From Sphingomonas sp. Leaf407 (lineage in GTDB: Bacteria; Pseudomonadota; Alphaproteobacteria; Sphingomonadales; Sphingomonadaceae), in contig NZ_LMQO01000001.1 of the NCBI RefSeq assembly GCF_001425385.1, forward strand, positions 906,833 to 970,832: 64,000 bases of DNA, written 5' to 3'. Positions 19,740 to 29,248 of the stretch are shown piece by piece. Position numbers and translations under genes: made by a program. The first letter of the stretch is position 1. Every line of letters begins with the position of its first letter. The notes under the pieces are model-generated. The model did no database searches. It had not been told where the DNA came from and saw only the letters and a program-made list of their open reading frames with translations.

Positions 19740-19973
19740 TTATTTCTTGGTGCCGAGCGACAGGCCACCGAAGCGCTTGTTGAAGCGAGCCACCTGGCCG
19801 CCCGCATCCAGCATCTGGCCGCGACCACCGGTCCACGCCGGGTGCGCCAGCGGATCGATGTCGAGCGTCATCAGATCGCCTTCCTTGCCCCACGTCGAGC
19901 GCGTCTCGAACACGGTCCCGTCGGTCATTTGCACCTTGATGGTGTGATACTCGGGGTGGGTATCTTTCTTCAT
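19740..19973 (-). CDS. rpmE: 50S ribosomal protein L31
   Basis: The 77-residue protein starts [10 protein letters not shown] and matches the alphaproteobacterial form of L31. It has no cysteines, so it is the zinc-independent version. It binds the large subunit near the central protuberance and bridges to the 30S head. The start at 19973 is supported by homology-like composition; the longer frame upstream lacks it. It lies downstream of fabZ with a 98-bp gap, so it probably has its own promoter, and a strong hairpin follows it. Confidence 0.95.
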   Translation of the reverse strand: MKKDTHPEYHTIKVQMTDGTVFETRSTWGKEGDLMTLDIDPLAHPAWTGGRGQMLDAGGQVARFNKRFGGLSLGTKK

Positions 19974-20071
19974 GCGCTTGTCTCCGAAAATGGCTGGTTC
20001 CGACCAGCCCTGTAAGCGAAGGCGCGCCCGTACACGGACGCGCCTTCCTTGGCAACCATCGCTGCTGTATC

Positions 20072-20542
20072 TCAGGCCTTGGGCGGGTCGGCGATCATCG
20101 CGGTGAACTCGCATTCGGCGGCAAGCTCGCCATCGATGCGCGCCTTGCCGGCGAACTTGCACACCCGCGCGCGCTTCTGGAGGAACTCGGCCTCCAGCGT
20201 CAGCAGCACGCCCGGCTCCACCGGCTTGCGGAACTTCACGCCATCGATCGACATGAAATACACCAGCTTGCCAGAGCCAGCGAGGCCGAGGCTCTCGACC
20301 GCGAGGATGCCGGCGGCCTGCGCCAGCGCCTCGACGATCAGTACGCCCGGCATGATCGGCCGTCCGGGGAAATGGCCCTGGAAAAAGCCTTCGTTGATCG
20401 TCACCGCCTTGATCGCCTTGATCGACCGGTCGGGGATCAACTCCGCCACCCGGTCGACCAGCAGCATGGGGTAGCGATGCGGGATCGCCGCCATCACCCG
20501 GGTGATGTCGAACGGTCCGATCGACGTCGCTTCCCCCTCCAC
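20072..20542 (-). CDS. fabZ: 3-hydroxyacyl-ACP dehydratase FabZ
   Basis: The 156-residue hotdog-fold enzyme dehydrates 3-hydroxyacyl-ACP in fatty acid elongation. Catalytic His57 lies in [11 protein letters not shown] and Glu71 in the next helix (IVEALAQ). It begins two bases after the ompH stop, so it belongs to the bamA operon. In LPS-producing relatives lpxD precedes and lpxA follows fabZ. Here ompH precedes and rpmE follows. That fits sphingomonads, which make glycosphingolipids instead of lipid A. Confidence 0.97.
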   Translation of the reverse strand: MEGEATSIGPFDITRVMAAIPHRYPMLLVDRVAELIPDRSIKAIKAVTINEGFFQGHFPGRPIMPGVLIVEALAQAAGILAVESLGLAGSGKLVYFMSIDGVKFRKPVEPGVLLTLEAEFLQKRARVCKFAGKARIDGELAAECEFTAMIADPPKA

Positions 20543-20544
20543 GA

Positions 20545-21159
20545 TCAGCGGCCCGTCGGGGCCGGACGGGTGCCGGCGGCAGGTGCCGGGGCGGCCGGGG
20601 CGGCCTGTGCCGGCGCGGTCACGCTGACGCTCGGCAGCGCGGCGTTGAGCGCGGTCAGCACCGCATCAGTGATCTCGACGGCGGGCGCATTGTAGAAGGT
20701 GCTGCCCTTCGACACGGCGAGAGTCGCGCCACGCTGCTGCGCGACGGTCTGGATCACCTGCACCAGCCGCTGGCCGATCTGCTGCTGCACATATTGCGCG
20801 TTGCGCTGAAGCTGCTGCTCCTGCGGCTGAAGCTGTTGCTGGATCTGCTGCTGCTTCTGCTGGAAGGTACGGATGCGACCCTGCAGCGCGGCGTCCGGGT
20901 TGCCGTTGGCGGCCTGCACGGCGGTACGCAGCGCGGCTTCCTCGGTCTGGAGCGGGCCGACCGCGTTACGCGCCTGGGTTTCGAGCTGGGTCTGCTGCGC
21001 CTGCAACTGCGTGTTGGCGGCGCGGCAGGCGGTGCAGTCGCGCAGGATGCGGTCCGAATCGACGACCGCGATCTTGGCATCGGGCAGCGCCTGCGCGAAT
21101 GCCGGGGCGGCGGCGGTGAGGGCGAGAGCGGCGACCGCCGCGTGGGTGAGCGTACGCAT
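20545..21159 (-). CDS. OmpH/Skp family periplasmic chaperone
   Basis: The protein has 204 residues. A signal peptide (about residues 1-22, [20 protein letters not shown] then FA) is followed by a helical Skp-like body rich in Gln ([17 protein letters not shown]). Skp trimers hold outer-membrane proteins during transit to BamA, the product of the preceding gene. The ATG at 21159 overlaps the bamA stop by one base (TGATG), which argues for coupling. A C-terminal Ala/Pro-rich tail (about residues 175-204) extends beyond the usual Skp fold. Two cysteines (DCTAC) lie near the mature N-terminus, which is unusual for Skp. Confidence 0.92.
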   Translation of the reverse strand: MRTLTHAAVAALALTAAAPAFAQALPDAKIAVVDSDRILRDCTACRAANTQLQAQQTQLETQARNAVGPLQTEEAALRTAVQAANGNPDAALQGRIRTFQQKQQQIQQQLQPQEQQLQRNAQYVQQQIGQRLVQVIQTVAQQRGATLAVSKGSTFYNAPAVEITDAVLTALNAALPSVSVTAPAQAAPAAPAPAAGTRPAPTGR

Positions 21160-23930
21160 CAGAATTGGGTTCCTACGTTGAAGGTGATGAGTTTCTTGTC
21201 GTCGCCGGGCTGGCTGAGCAGCGCCTTTGCCACGTCGATGCGCAGCGGCCCGAACGGCGAATTCCAGTTCACGCCGATGCCGACCGACAGGCGCGGACGC
21301 GCCGAATCGCCGAGGAAGCGTTCGAGGAACGGCGTGGTGGTCGATGTGGCGATCGTGTTCGTCTCGCCGCCGACGCAGGTGCCGCCGACCGTCGAGGAGA
21401 AGCCGGTGACGCACGTCGTCTGACGGAACGCCGTCGAACCGGTCGCGTCGGTGAACTGGTTGTTGTAGATCTGCAGGCCATCGGTCGTCTTGCTGAGCGT
21501 CGTCGACGGCAGCAGCGAGGGCGACCCGTCGGCGTTGGTGCGCAGCGATCCGTCGGCGTTGGTCGCCTGCTGGAATGCGATGGTCGGCAGCGGGCGGGTC
21601 ACGCCGAACAGCGCGCCGGCCTGAATGAAGATCGACGGCCTGAGGCCCAGCTCGGCGATGCCCGACCCCAGCGGCGGTTCGAGTTCGATCTTGCCGAGAT
21701 AATAGCCCTTGCCGCCCAGCGGATCGTCGATGACCTGCTGGCGATCGGTGACGAGCGTCTGGTCGCCGCCGGCGACCGACCCGGTATATTGCAGCCGCTG
21801 GACACGCGGACCGACGCCGCGAATGTCGAAACCACGAAACTGCGGTTCGCCGAGGTAGAAACGGTCGACGATCCGGACCGCGTCGATCCCCTCGCCCGAA
21901 CTCTTCTGCAACGCATGGATATAGCCGCCCTCGACCCCCGCCGAGAGGATGAAGCCACCCACGTTCCAGTATTTGTCGAAGTCGCCGCGCACGCGGGCAT
22001 AGCGCACATCGCCGCCGAGCCCCGCGAAATCGAGCCCCGTCACCAGCCGCTGGCCGCGCGATGGGCGGATGCGGTTGTTGAGGTTGTCGAAGATCAGGTT
22101 GAGGCCTACCATGCTGGTCAGCCGGTTACCGATCGCCTCGCACAGATAGCGCCCGGCCTTGGTCGGATCGCACTCGCCGTTGGTGTAGAAGGTGTTCTCG
22201 TCCAGCCCGACATTGTCCTGGCTGAGCTGATACCGGCCCGACAGCGTCCAGAATTCGGTCAGCGGCACGCTCGCCACGATCTGCCCGCCGGTCGAGGTGT
22301 TGGTATAGGTCGTGTTGCGGTCCGACCCAAGATAGTTGAACGAGTTGAAGTCGCGCCGGAACAGCGTACCGCCGAGCGCGATGTTCTTGTCGAACAGATA
22401 GGGTTCGGTAAAGCCCAGCTCGACCGACTTCTGGTAGGTCGAATAATTGACGCTGGCCTGAAGATCCTGCCCCTTGCCGCGGAAGTTGCGCTGGCGGATC
22501 GACGCCTGGATGATGAAGCGTTCGAGGCTGGAGAAACCGGCCGACAGCGTCAGTTCGCCGGTCGATTTCTCTTCCACGTTCGCCGCCAGCACGATGCGGT
22601 CGGGCGCCGAGCCTTCCTTGCGCTCGATCTCGAACTTGTCCTGGAAATAGCCGAGCGAGTTAATCCGGTCCTGCGACCGCTTGATGAGGAAGGCGTTGAA
22701 CGCATCGCCCTCGGCCACGCGGAACTCGCGGCGGATGACACGGTCCTGCGTCTGCGTGTTGCCGGTGATGTCGATCTTCTCGACATAGGTCCGGTTCGCT
22801 TCGGCGAGGAAGAACTCGATGCCCATGACGTGGTTTTCACGATCGGGCTTGAACTCGGGCCGCACGTCGGTGAACGCATAGCCGAACAGGCCGGCATATT
22901 CGCTCAACTGGTCGACGGTGTCCTCGACCTGCTTGGCGTTGTACCAGTCGCCCTTCTTCATCGGCAGCGTCTTGGTCAGCGTCGCATTGTCGAAATCGCG
23001 GATCGCGCTCTCGACGCTCACGTCGCCGAATTTATAGCGCTGCCCTTCCTCCACCACATAGGTGATGATGAAGTCTTCCTTGTCCGGCGTCAGTTCGGCC
23101 ACCGCCGAAATGACGCGGAAGTCGGCATAGCCGTTGGTCAGGTAGAACTGGCGCAGCTTCTGCTGGTCATAGGCCAGCCGGTCCTGGTCATAGCTGGTGT
23201 TCGAGCTGAAGATGCGCCACGGCCGCGACTCCTTGGTCGCCATCTCGCTGCGCAGCGCGCTGTCGCCGAACACCTCGTTGCCGAGGATGTTGATCTGGCG
23301 GACCTTGGACTTGGCCCCTTCCGAAATCTCGAAGATCACGTCGACGCGGTTCTGGTCGAGCATGACCATTTTCGGCTGCACGTTGGCGGCGAAGCGGCCC
23401 TGCCGGCGATACAGCTCGACGATCCGGGCGACGTCGGCGCGGACGGCGGTGCGCGTGAAGATCTGCCGCGGGGCGAGCTTGATCTCCTTGGTGATCTTGT
23501 CGTCCTTCAGCCGCTTGTTGCCTTCCAGCACCACGCGGTTGATGATCGGATTCTCGCGCACCCGGACGATGACGTCGCCGGTTTCGGCACCTTCGATCGC
23601 GACGTCAGCCAGCAGGTCGGACGCATACAGGTCCTTGATCGCCTGATCGAGCGTCTCGGCGGTATAGGCCGCGCCGACGCGCAGCTTGGTGTACGACAGC
23701 ACCGTGTCGGGCTCGATCCGCTGCGAACCCTCGACGCGGAGCGACCGGATGGTGCGGACCGGCGCGGGGGCGACTGCCGGAGCGGCCGGTGCGGGCGCGG
23801 CGACCGGCGGGGCCGGCACCGGCTGGCGCGCCTGGGCGAACGCCGCGGTGCTCGACAGCATCGTGCCGGCCAGCAGCGCGATACCGCCCGCGCCATGAAT
23901 AGAAAACTTGCTTGCGCTCACCAAACCCAC
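21159..23930 (-). CDS. bamA: Outer membrane protein assembly factor BamA
   Basis: The 923-residue Omp85 protein folds and inserts beta-barrel proteins. A signal peptide (about 1-32) is followed by a Pro/Ala linker, five POTRA domains (about 60-430) and a 16-strand barrel. The conserved loop-6 motif appears as FRGFDIRGVG. The C-terminus ends NVGTQF, with the terminal Phe expected of barrel proteins. It is longer than the roughly 800-residue E. coli protein, mainly through the linker and extracellular loops. It lies between rseP and ompH in the conserved order. Confidence 0.97.
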   Translation of the reverse strand: MGLVSASKFSIHGAGGIALLAGTMLSSTAAFAQARQPVPAPPVAAPAPAAPAVAPAPVRTIRSLRVEGSQRIEPDTVLSYTKLRVGAAYTAETLDQAIKDLYASDLLADVAIEGAETGDVIVRVRENPIINRVVLEGNKRLKDDKITKEIKLAPRQIFTRTAVRADVARIVELYRRQGRFAANVQPKMVMLDQNRVDVIFEISEGAKSKVRQINILGNEVFGDSALRSEMATKESRPWRIFSSNTSYDQDRLAYDQQKLRQFYLTNGYADFRVISAVAELTPDKEDFIITYVVEEGQRYKFGDVSVESAIRDFDNATLTKTLPMKKGDWYNAKQVEDTVDQLSEYAGLFGYAFTDVRPEFKPDRENHVMGIEFFLAEANRTYVEKIDITGNTQTQDRVIRREFRVAEGDAFNAFLIKRSQDRINSLGYFQDKFEIERKEGSAPDRIVLAANVEEKSTGELTLSAGFSSLERFIIQASIRQRNFRGKGQDLQASVNYSTYQKSVELGFTEPYLFDKNIALGGTLFRRDFNSFNYLGSDRNTTYTNTSTGGQIVASVPLTEFWTLSGRYQLSQDNVGLDENTFYTNGECDPTKAGRYLCEAIGNRLTSMVGLNLIFDNLNNRIRPSRGQRLVTGLDFAGLGGDVRYARVRGDFDKYWNVGGFILSAGVEGGYIHALQKSSGEGIDAVRIVDRFYLGEPQFRGFDIRGVGPRVQRLQYTGSVAGGDQTLVTDRQQVIDDPLGGKGYYLGKIELEPPLGSGIAELGLRPSIFIQAGALFGVTRPLPTIAFQQATNADGSLRTNADGSPSLLPSTTLSKTTDGLQIYNNQFTDATGSTAFRQTTCVTGFSSTVGGTCVGGETNTIATSTTTPFLERFLGDSARPRLSVGIGVNWNSPFGPLRIDVAKALLSQPGDDKKLITFNVGTQF

Positions 23931-23982
23931 CCCAACCGGAGGAACTTTCCTACAGGACGCATCGCGCCCTGCCCTATGCGGG

Positions 23983-25116
23983 TCAACCGATCAAGCCGGC
24001 CAACCCACGCCACACGCCGAACGCCCCCAGATCGTTCATCGTCACGAACACCATCAATGCCAGCAGCAGCGCCAATCCGCCGCGAAACGCCCATTCCATC
24101 GTTTGCGGGCGCACCGGGCCACGCTTCACGCCCTCGATCGCATAGAACATCAAATGTCCGCCATCCAGCATCGGAACTGGCAACAGGTTGATGAATCCCA
24201 GATTAATCGACACGAAGGCGATGAAGGTAATCAGCGCTGGCAGCCCCAGCGACAATTGCTCGCCCGATGCCTTGGCGATGCGCAGCGGCCCGCCCATCTC
24301 GCTCGCCGGAATCCTGCCGGTCACGATCCGTACCAGCCCGTCGACGGTGCTGCGCAGGATGTTGCCGGTCATCACCACGCCTTCGACCGGTGCCTGCCAC
24401 AAGGGCACTGGCGCGAAGACCGGTTGTGGCGGCCCGATTCCCAATCGACCGATGCGGTGGATATTGCCGAACCGGTCGCGTTCGGTGACGGCGCCGATCG
24501 TCGCGTCGGTGCTGCGCGCGATGCCGCCACGTTCATAGTCGATCCGCACCGGCTCGTTCGCGCGGATCAGCGTGAAGAGCAGCATGTCGCGATAGGTATC
24601 GACCGACCGACCGCCGAGCGCGGTGACGGTATCGCCCGGCAACAATCCGGCGCGCTCGGCCGGGCTGCCGGCGACGATCGATCCGACCTGCGCCGGGGTC
24701 CGGTCGATACCGTAGGTCGCGGCGAGGCCACCGAGGATCGCCACCGCCAGCACGAAATTGATCGCAGGGCCAGCGGCGACGATGATCGCGCGCTGCCACA
24801 GCGGCTTGGCCTGAAACGTGCGCGCCCGCTCCTTCGCGGGCAATTGCAGCCACGCCGCATCGGGCTGCGACGCCGGGTTCATGTCGCCGGCGAAGCGGAC
24901 ATAACCGCCAAGCGGCAGCCAGCCGAACTTCCACCGCGTGCCTCGCTTGTCGGTGAACCCGGCGACCTCATGACCGAAGCCGATCGAGAACGCCTCCACG
25001 CCGACGCCGAACCAGCGCCCGGCGAGATAATGGCCAAGCTCATGCACGAAGACGAGCGGACCCAGCACCAGCAGGAACGCGAGGACCGTCATCAGCATGC
25101 CCGGAGAGTCGATCAA
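23983..25116 (-). CDS. rseP: RIP metalloprotease RseP
   Basis: The 377-residue intramembrane site-2 protease has HELGH at residues 25-29, a PDZ domain in the middle and the second metal motif NLLPVPMLDGGH near the C-terminus. About four membrane helices are visible. It cleaves anti-sigma factors and leftover signal peptides. Here the likely client is an ECF-sigma or envelope-stress regulator encoded elsewhere. It overlaps dxr by four bases (ATGA). Only one PDZ domain is obvious, compared with two in E. coli RseP. Confidence 0.95.
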   Translation of the reverse strand: MIDSPGMLMTVLAFLLVLGPLVFVHELGHYLAGRWFGVGVEAFSIGFGHEVAGFTDKRGTRWKFGWLPLGGYVRFAGDMNPASQPDAAWLQLPAKERARTFQAKPLWQRAIIVAAGPAINFVLAVAILGGLAATYGIDRTPAQVGSIVAGSPAERAGLLPGDTVTALGGRSVDTYRDMLLFTLIRANEPVRIDYERGGIARSTDATIGAVTERDRFGNIHRIGRLGIGPPQPVFAPVPLWQAPVEGVVMTGNILRSTVDGLVRIVTGRIPASEMGGPLRIAKASGEQLSLGLPALITFIAFVSINLGFINLLPVPMLDGGHLMFYAIEGVKRGPVRPQTMEWAFRGGLALLLALMVFVTMNDLGAFGVWRGLAGLIG

Positions 25117-26270
25117 GCCGCGTAATCCTTTACCCGCTCCCGCGCCAGCGCACGCGCCTCGGCATCGATCGCGAACACCGCATCGAGCGTCGACGGACCC
25201 GGCGGGTCGAAGCGGTCAAGGACATCGCCGACGATTGCGGCAATTTCGAGGAAGCCGATCCGCCGGTCGAGAAACGCGGCGACCGCGATTTCATTGGCGG
25301 CGTTGAGGATCGCCGGCCGCCCGCCACCCGCCGCCAGCGCGGCCCGCGCCAGCGCCAGCGCCGGAAACCGTTCCATGTCGGGCGCTTCGAAATCCAGCCG
25401 GCCGATCGTCGCCAGATCGAGCGGGGTGCAGGGCGTCACCATCCGGTCGGGCCATGCCAGCGCGTGTGCGATCGGCACGCGCATGTCGGGCGATCCGAGC
25501 TGCGCCAGCGTCGACCCGTCGACATAATCGACCATCGAATGGATCACCGACTGGCGGTGGACCAGCACGTCGAGCTGCTCGACCGACACCGGGAAGAGGT
25601 GGAACGCCTCGACCAGTTCCAGCCCCTTGTTCATCATCGTTGCCGAATCGACCGAGATCTTGGCGCCCATCGACCAGTTGGGATGCGCCACCGCCTGTTC
25701 GGGGGTGATGCCGCGCATCTCCGCCAGCGATCGTTCGCGAAACGGGCCGCCGCTGGCGGTCAGGACGATGCGGCGGATCCGCTCGGGCGGACAATCGTCG
25801 AGGCACTGGAAGATCGCGTTATGCTCGCTGTCGACCGGCAACAGCTTCGTGCCGGCCTGACGCGCCGCCGCCATCATGACCTCGCCCGCCGATACCAGCG
25901 CTTCCTTGTTGGCCAGCGCCACCGCGCCGCCGCGTGCCAGCGCGGCCATCACCGGCTCCAGCCCGGCGGTGCCGACGATCGCCGCCATCGTCCAGTCGAC
26001 CGGCCGTGCCGCCGCTTCCGCCACGGCACGCGCCCCGCCCGCCGTCTCGATCCCGCTGCCTGCCAACGCATCGCGCAAGGCGGGCAGGCAGCCCTCGTCA
26101 CCGACCACCGCCAGTCGCGCCCCGACCCGCCGTGCGGCGGCGGCCAGCTTCGCCACGTCGCGGTGCGCGGTCAGCGCCTCGATGGCATAGTCGTCCGGGT
26201 TGCGTTCGATCAGGTCGAGCGTGGAGGTGCCGACCGATCCGGTCGCACCCAAAATGGTAACGCGCTTCAT
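25113..26270 (-). CDS. dxr: 1-deoxy-D-xylulose-5-phosphate reductoisomerase
   Basis: The 385-residue NADPH-dependent enzyme converts DXP to MEP in the non-mevalonate isoprenoid pathway. The nucleotide-binding N-terminus reads GATGSVGTSTL. Conserved metal and substrate blocks include LLPVDSEHNAIFQCL and SMGAKISVDSATMMNKGLE. It supplies precursors for undecaprenyl phosphate, whose synthase (uppS) is two genes upstream. Both neighbours overlap by four bases. Confidence 0.97.
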   Translation of the reverse strand: MKRVTILGATGSVGTSTLDLIERNPDDYAIEALTAHRDVAKLAAAARRVGARLAVVGDEGCLPALRDALAGSGIETAGGARAVAEAAARPVDWTMAAIVGTAGLEPVMAALARGGAVALANKEALVSAGEVMMAAARQAGTKLLPVDSEHNAIFQCLDDCPPERIRRIVLTASGGPFRERSLAEMRGITPEQAVAHPNWSMGAKISVDSATMMNKGLELVEAFHLFPVSVEQLDVLVHRQSVIHSMVDYVDGSTLAQLGSPDMRVPIAHALAWPDRMVTPCTPLDLATIGRLDFEAPDMERFPALALARAALAAGGGRPAILNAANEIAVAAFLDRRIGFLEIAAIVGDVLDRFDPPGPSTLDAVFAIDAEARALARERVKDYAA

Positions 26271-27061
26271 GCCAACCGACCTGCCAACAACACCATCAAC
26301 GCCGCGGCCGGCGCCACCGGGACCAGCCCGTCGAGCCGGTCCATCACCCCGCCATGCCCCGGCAGGACGTTGCCCGAATCCTTGACCCCGGCCTTCCGCT
26401 TGAGCTGGCTTTCATACAGGTCGCCCATCTGCGCCAGCACCGCCAGCAGCGGCGTGGCCACCACCAGATGGAACGGCAGGCCGACCTCATAGAGCACGCT
26501 CGCGAACGCGCTGGCCGCGATCACCCCGCCGATCAGGCCCGCCCATGTCTTGTTCGGGCTGATCGTCGGCGCAAGCTTCGGTCCGCCGATCGACCGCCCG
26601 GCGAAATAGGCACCGATGTCGCATGCCCACACCAGCGCCATCGCCCAGAACGCCAGCAACAGCCCGTCGGGCCGGTCGCGCAGCAGCACGATCGCGAGCG
26701 CGGGCAATCCGCAATAGACGATGCCGCGCGCCAGACCGGGCTGGCGCGTGACGATGACGATGAAGAACGCCGCACCGGCGATCAGCCCCAGCGTGAGGAA
26801 CCCCGCCCCCGCCGCCAGCGGCGACAGGATCGCCAGCGGCACCATCAACGCATATTGCGCCAGCCGCTTGTGCTGGCGCGACACGCGGTACAGGTCGGCC
26901 CATTCCGCCATCATGAACAGGCTGCCGATCGCGACCAGCAGCCAGAAGGCGAATTGCCCGAACCACAATGCCAGCGCGGCGACGCCGATCATGCCGATAC
27001 TCGCCACCGTACGGACGGCAAGGTCCGACTTGCGGCGTTTGACAGGGTCCTGTTCGCTCAC
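26267..27061 (-). CDS. cdsA: Phosphatidate cytidylyltransferase
   Basis: The protein has 264 residues and starts at a GTG (27061) that overlaps the uppS stop (GTGA). The frame stays open upstream within uppS, but only as a shadow. It is a polytopic membrane enzyme that makes CDP-diacylglycerol from phosphatidate and CTP. The CDS signature is complete at the C-terminus: LKRKAGVKDSGNVLPGHGG followed by VMDRLDG. Its product feeds pssA and psd at 31555-33056. Confidence 0.95.
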   Translation of the reverse strand: MSEQDPVKRRKSDLAVRTVASIGMIGVAALALWFGQFAFWLLVAIGSLFMMAEWADLYRVSRQHKRLAQYALMVPLAILSPLAAGAGFLTLGLIAGAAFFIVIVTRQPGLARGIVYCGLPALAIVLLRDRPDGLLLAFWAMALVWACDIGAYFAGRSIGGPKLAPTISPNKTWAGLIGGVIAASAFASVLYEVGLPFHLVVATPLLAVLAQMGDLYESQLKRKAGVKDSGNVLPGHGGVMDRLDGLVPVAPAAALMVLLAGRLA

Positions 27062-27810
27062 AGGCCCCCGAAGCGCCGCTGCCGCTGACCATAGGCGGCG
27101 ATGGCATCGGCAAGCGCCTCGCCATCGAAATCGGGCCACAGCGTATCGACGAACAGCAGTTCGGAATAGGCCGCCTGCCACAGCAGGAAGTTCGACAGCC
27201 GCTGTTCGCCCGAGGTGCGGATCATCAGGTCGAGCGGCGGCAGGTCGTGCGTGTCGAGTTCGCGCTCGATCGCCGCTTCGTCGATCGCGCCGACCGGCAT
27301 CCCCGCCGCGACTTTTTCCGCCAGTCGCCGCGCGGCGGCGGCGAGTTCGGCCTGCGCGCCGTAGTTGAGCGCGATGGCAAGGATCGGGCCGGTGTTCTCG
27401 GCGGTCCGTGCGACCGCGTCGTCGATCAGTTCGACCAGATCGCCCTTCAGCGCACGGTAGTTGCCGAGGATGCGCAGCCGCACCCCCTCGCGCACCAATT
27501 CGGCGAGTTCGTTGCGCAGGAAGTGGCGCAGCAACCCCATCAGGTCGCCGATCTCTTCCTCCGGGCGACGCCAGTTCTCCGAGGAGAAGGCGTAGAGGGT
27601 CAGCGCCTCGATCCCCTGCTCGCGCGCGGCGCGGGTGATGCGGCGGACCGCCTCCACCCCCTGGCGATGGCCGGCGATGCGCGGCAGTCGCCGGGCCTTC
27701 GCCCAGCGGCCGTTGCCGTCCATGATGATCGCGACGTGGCGGGGAACGGGCAGGCCCGGCTCCGGGCGCTGGACCGAGGAAGCCGAGGCGCGCGCGGCGA
27801 ACGGCGTCAC
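27058..27810 (-). CDS. uppS: Isoprenyl transferase (undecaprenyl diphosphate synthase)
   Basis: The 250-residue cis-prenyltransferase makes the C55 carrier for peptidoglycan and surface polysaccharide. The catalytic block [11 protein letters not shown] lies near residue 28, and the C-terminal [15 protein letters not shown] binds the diphosphate. It starts at a GTG that overlaps the frr stop (GTGA). About 20 variable residues precede the conserved fold, so an internal start is possible. Confidence 0.96.
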   Translation of the reverse strand: MTPFAARASASSVQRPEPGLPVPRHVAIIMDGNGRWAKARRLPRIAGHRQGVEAVRRITRAAREQGIEALTLYAFSSENWRRPEEEIGDLMGLLRHFLRNELAELVREGVRLRILGNYRALKGDLVELIDDAVARTAENTGPILAIALNYGAQAELAAAARRLAEKVAAGMPVGAIDEAAIERELDTHDLPPLDLMIRTSGEQRLSNFLLWQAAYSELLFVDTLWPDFDGEALADAIAAYGQRQRRFGGL

Positions 27811-28364
27811 TTGCCGAGGATTTCCTTTTCCTTCGCGCTCGCCGCCGCATCGAGGTCGGCGATGGTCGCGTCGGTCATCTTCTGCACTTCGGTCTCCAAG
27901 CGCTTGCGCTCGTCTTCCGAATAGACGCCCTTCTTCTCGTCGGTCTTCAGGCTTTCCATGCCATCGCGGCGCACGTTGCGCACCGCGATCCGCGCGGATT
28001 CGGCATATTTGCCGGCAAGCTTGGCCAGTTCCTTGCGCCGGTCCTCGGTCAGATCGGGGATCGGCAGGCGCAGCGTCTGTCCGTCGACGATAGGGTTGAG
28101 GCCGAGACCGGCTGAGCGGATCGCCTTGTCGGCCGGGCCGACGTTAGACTTGTCCCACACCTGCACCGACAACATGCGCGGCTCGGGCACCGAGACGGTG
28201 GCGATGGTGTTGAGCGGCATGTGCGAGCCATAGACCTCGACCGTCACCGGATCGAGCAGCGACACCGAGGCGCGACCGGTGCGCAGGCCGCCCAGATCGC
28301 CCTTCAGCGATTCGACGGCACCGGCCATGCGGCGCTCCAGATCGGCCTTGTTATAGGCGGCCAT
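27807..28364 (-). CDS. frr: Ribosome recycling factor
   Basis: The 185-residue protein splits post-termination ribosomes together with EF-G. The block [20 protein letters not shown] and the C-terminal [11 protein letters not shown] helix are typical. It is preceded by pyrH after 18 bp and overlaps uppS by four bases. This is the conserved link between the translation and envelope halves of the cluster. Confidence 0.98.
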   Translation of the reverse strand: MAAYNKADLERRMAGAVESLKGDLGGLRTGRASVSLLDPVTVEVYGSHMPLNTIATVSVPEPRMLSVQVWDKSNVGPADKAIRSAGLGLNPIVDGQTLRLPIPDLTEDRRKELAKLAGKYAESARIAVRNVRRDGMESLKTDEKKGVYSEDERKRLETEVQKMTDATIADLDAAASAKEKEILGK

Positions 28365-28382
28365 AACGATCTTCCTTATCTA

Positions 28383-29105
28383 TCAAGCGTTGTTCTGAAC
28401 GATCGTCGACGTGCCATCGCCCGCCAAGACGGCGGCAAGGTTGCCCTCGTCACGGATGTTGAAAACGACGATCGGAATATTGTTATCGCGGCACAACGCG
28501 ACCGCCGATGCGTCCATGACCTTCAGGTCGTCGGCCAGCACCTGGCCGAAGCCGAGCGTGTCGTAGCGGGTCGCGGTCGGCACCTTCTTGGGATCGGCAT
28601 CGTACACGCCGTCGACGCTGGTACCCTTGAACAGCGCTTCGCAGCCCATTTCGGCGGCGCGCAGCGCGGCGGTGGTGTCGGTGGTGAAGAACGGACTGCC
28701 GGTGCCGGCGGCGAAGATCACGACGCGGCCCTTTTCCATATGCCGCACCGCACGACGGCGGATGTACGGCTCGCACACCGACGCCATCGGGATCGCGGAC
28801 TGCACGCGGGTCTCGACGCCGATCTGTTCGAGCGCGTTCTGCATGGCGAGCGCGTTCATCACGGTCGCCAGCATGCCCATGTAATCGGCGCTGGCGCGCT
28901 CGAAGCCCTGCGCCGCGCCCGCGACACCGCGGAAGATGTTGCCGCCGCCGACGACGATGCAGACCTCGTGCCCCTCGCTGCGGGCCGCCTGAATCTCGCG
29001 CGCGACACGGTCGCACATCGCCGGATCGATGCCGAACTGTTGCGATCCCATCAGGACTTCGCCCGACAATTTCAGGAGGATGCGATTGAAACGGGGACGG
29101 GTCAT
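28383..29105 (-). CDS. pyrH: Uridylate kinase
   Basis: The 240-residue amino-acid-kinase-fold enzyme phosphorylates UMP to UDP. Blocks include [11 protein letters not shown] at the N-terminus, [10 protein letters not shown], and [13 protein letters not shown] near the middle. The start at 29105 gives the usual N-terminus; the longer frame upstream lies in the tsf-pyrH gap. It is hexameric and regulated by UTP/GTP in known relatives. Confidence 0.97.
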   Translation of the reverse strand: MTRPRFNRILLKLSGEVLMGSQQFGIDPAMCDRVAREIQAARSEGHEVCIVVGGGNIFRGVAGAAQGFERASADYMGMLATVMNALAMQNALEQIGVETRVQSAIPMASVCEPYIRRRAVRHMEKGRVVIFAAGTGSPFFTTDTTAALRAAEMGCEALFKGTSVDGVYDADPKKVPTATRYDTLGFGQVLADDLKVMDASAVALCRDNNIPIVVFNIRDEGNLAAVLAGDGTSTIVQNNA

Positions 29106-29248
29106 GGAACCTGCAAGATGATCTGTCGGGAGCGCGGCGGACCCTAGACGGGGCCGCCCACAAAGCCAAGCGACGTTATGCCGATGCGAAACGGGCCGCA
29201 GGGACGGTCTGTCCCCACGGCCCGCGACGCGCACGAAAAGCCCGGACC

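Noticed and set aside
21165..24191. A 1008-codon open frame on the plus strand opposite bamA and rseP
   Set aside because: It is the antisense shadow of bamA. Its product is Arg/Ala-rich without domains, as expected when a high-GC gene is read on the other strand.
26267..27850. A longer single frame joining cdsA with sequence upstream, as if a uppS-cdsA fusion
   Set aside because: The upstream part is uppS read in the wrong frame. The real junction is a GTGA overlap between two complete genes.
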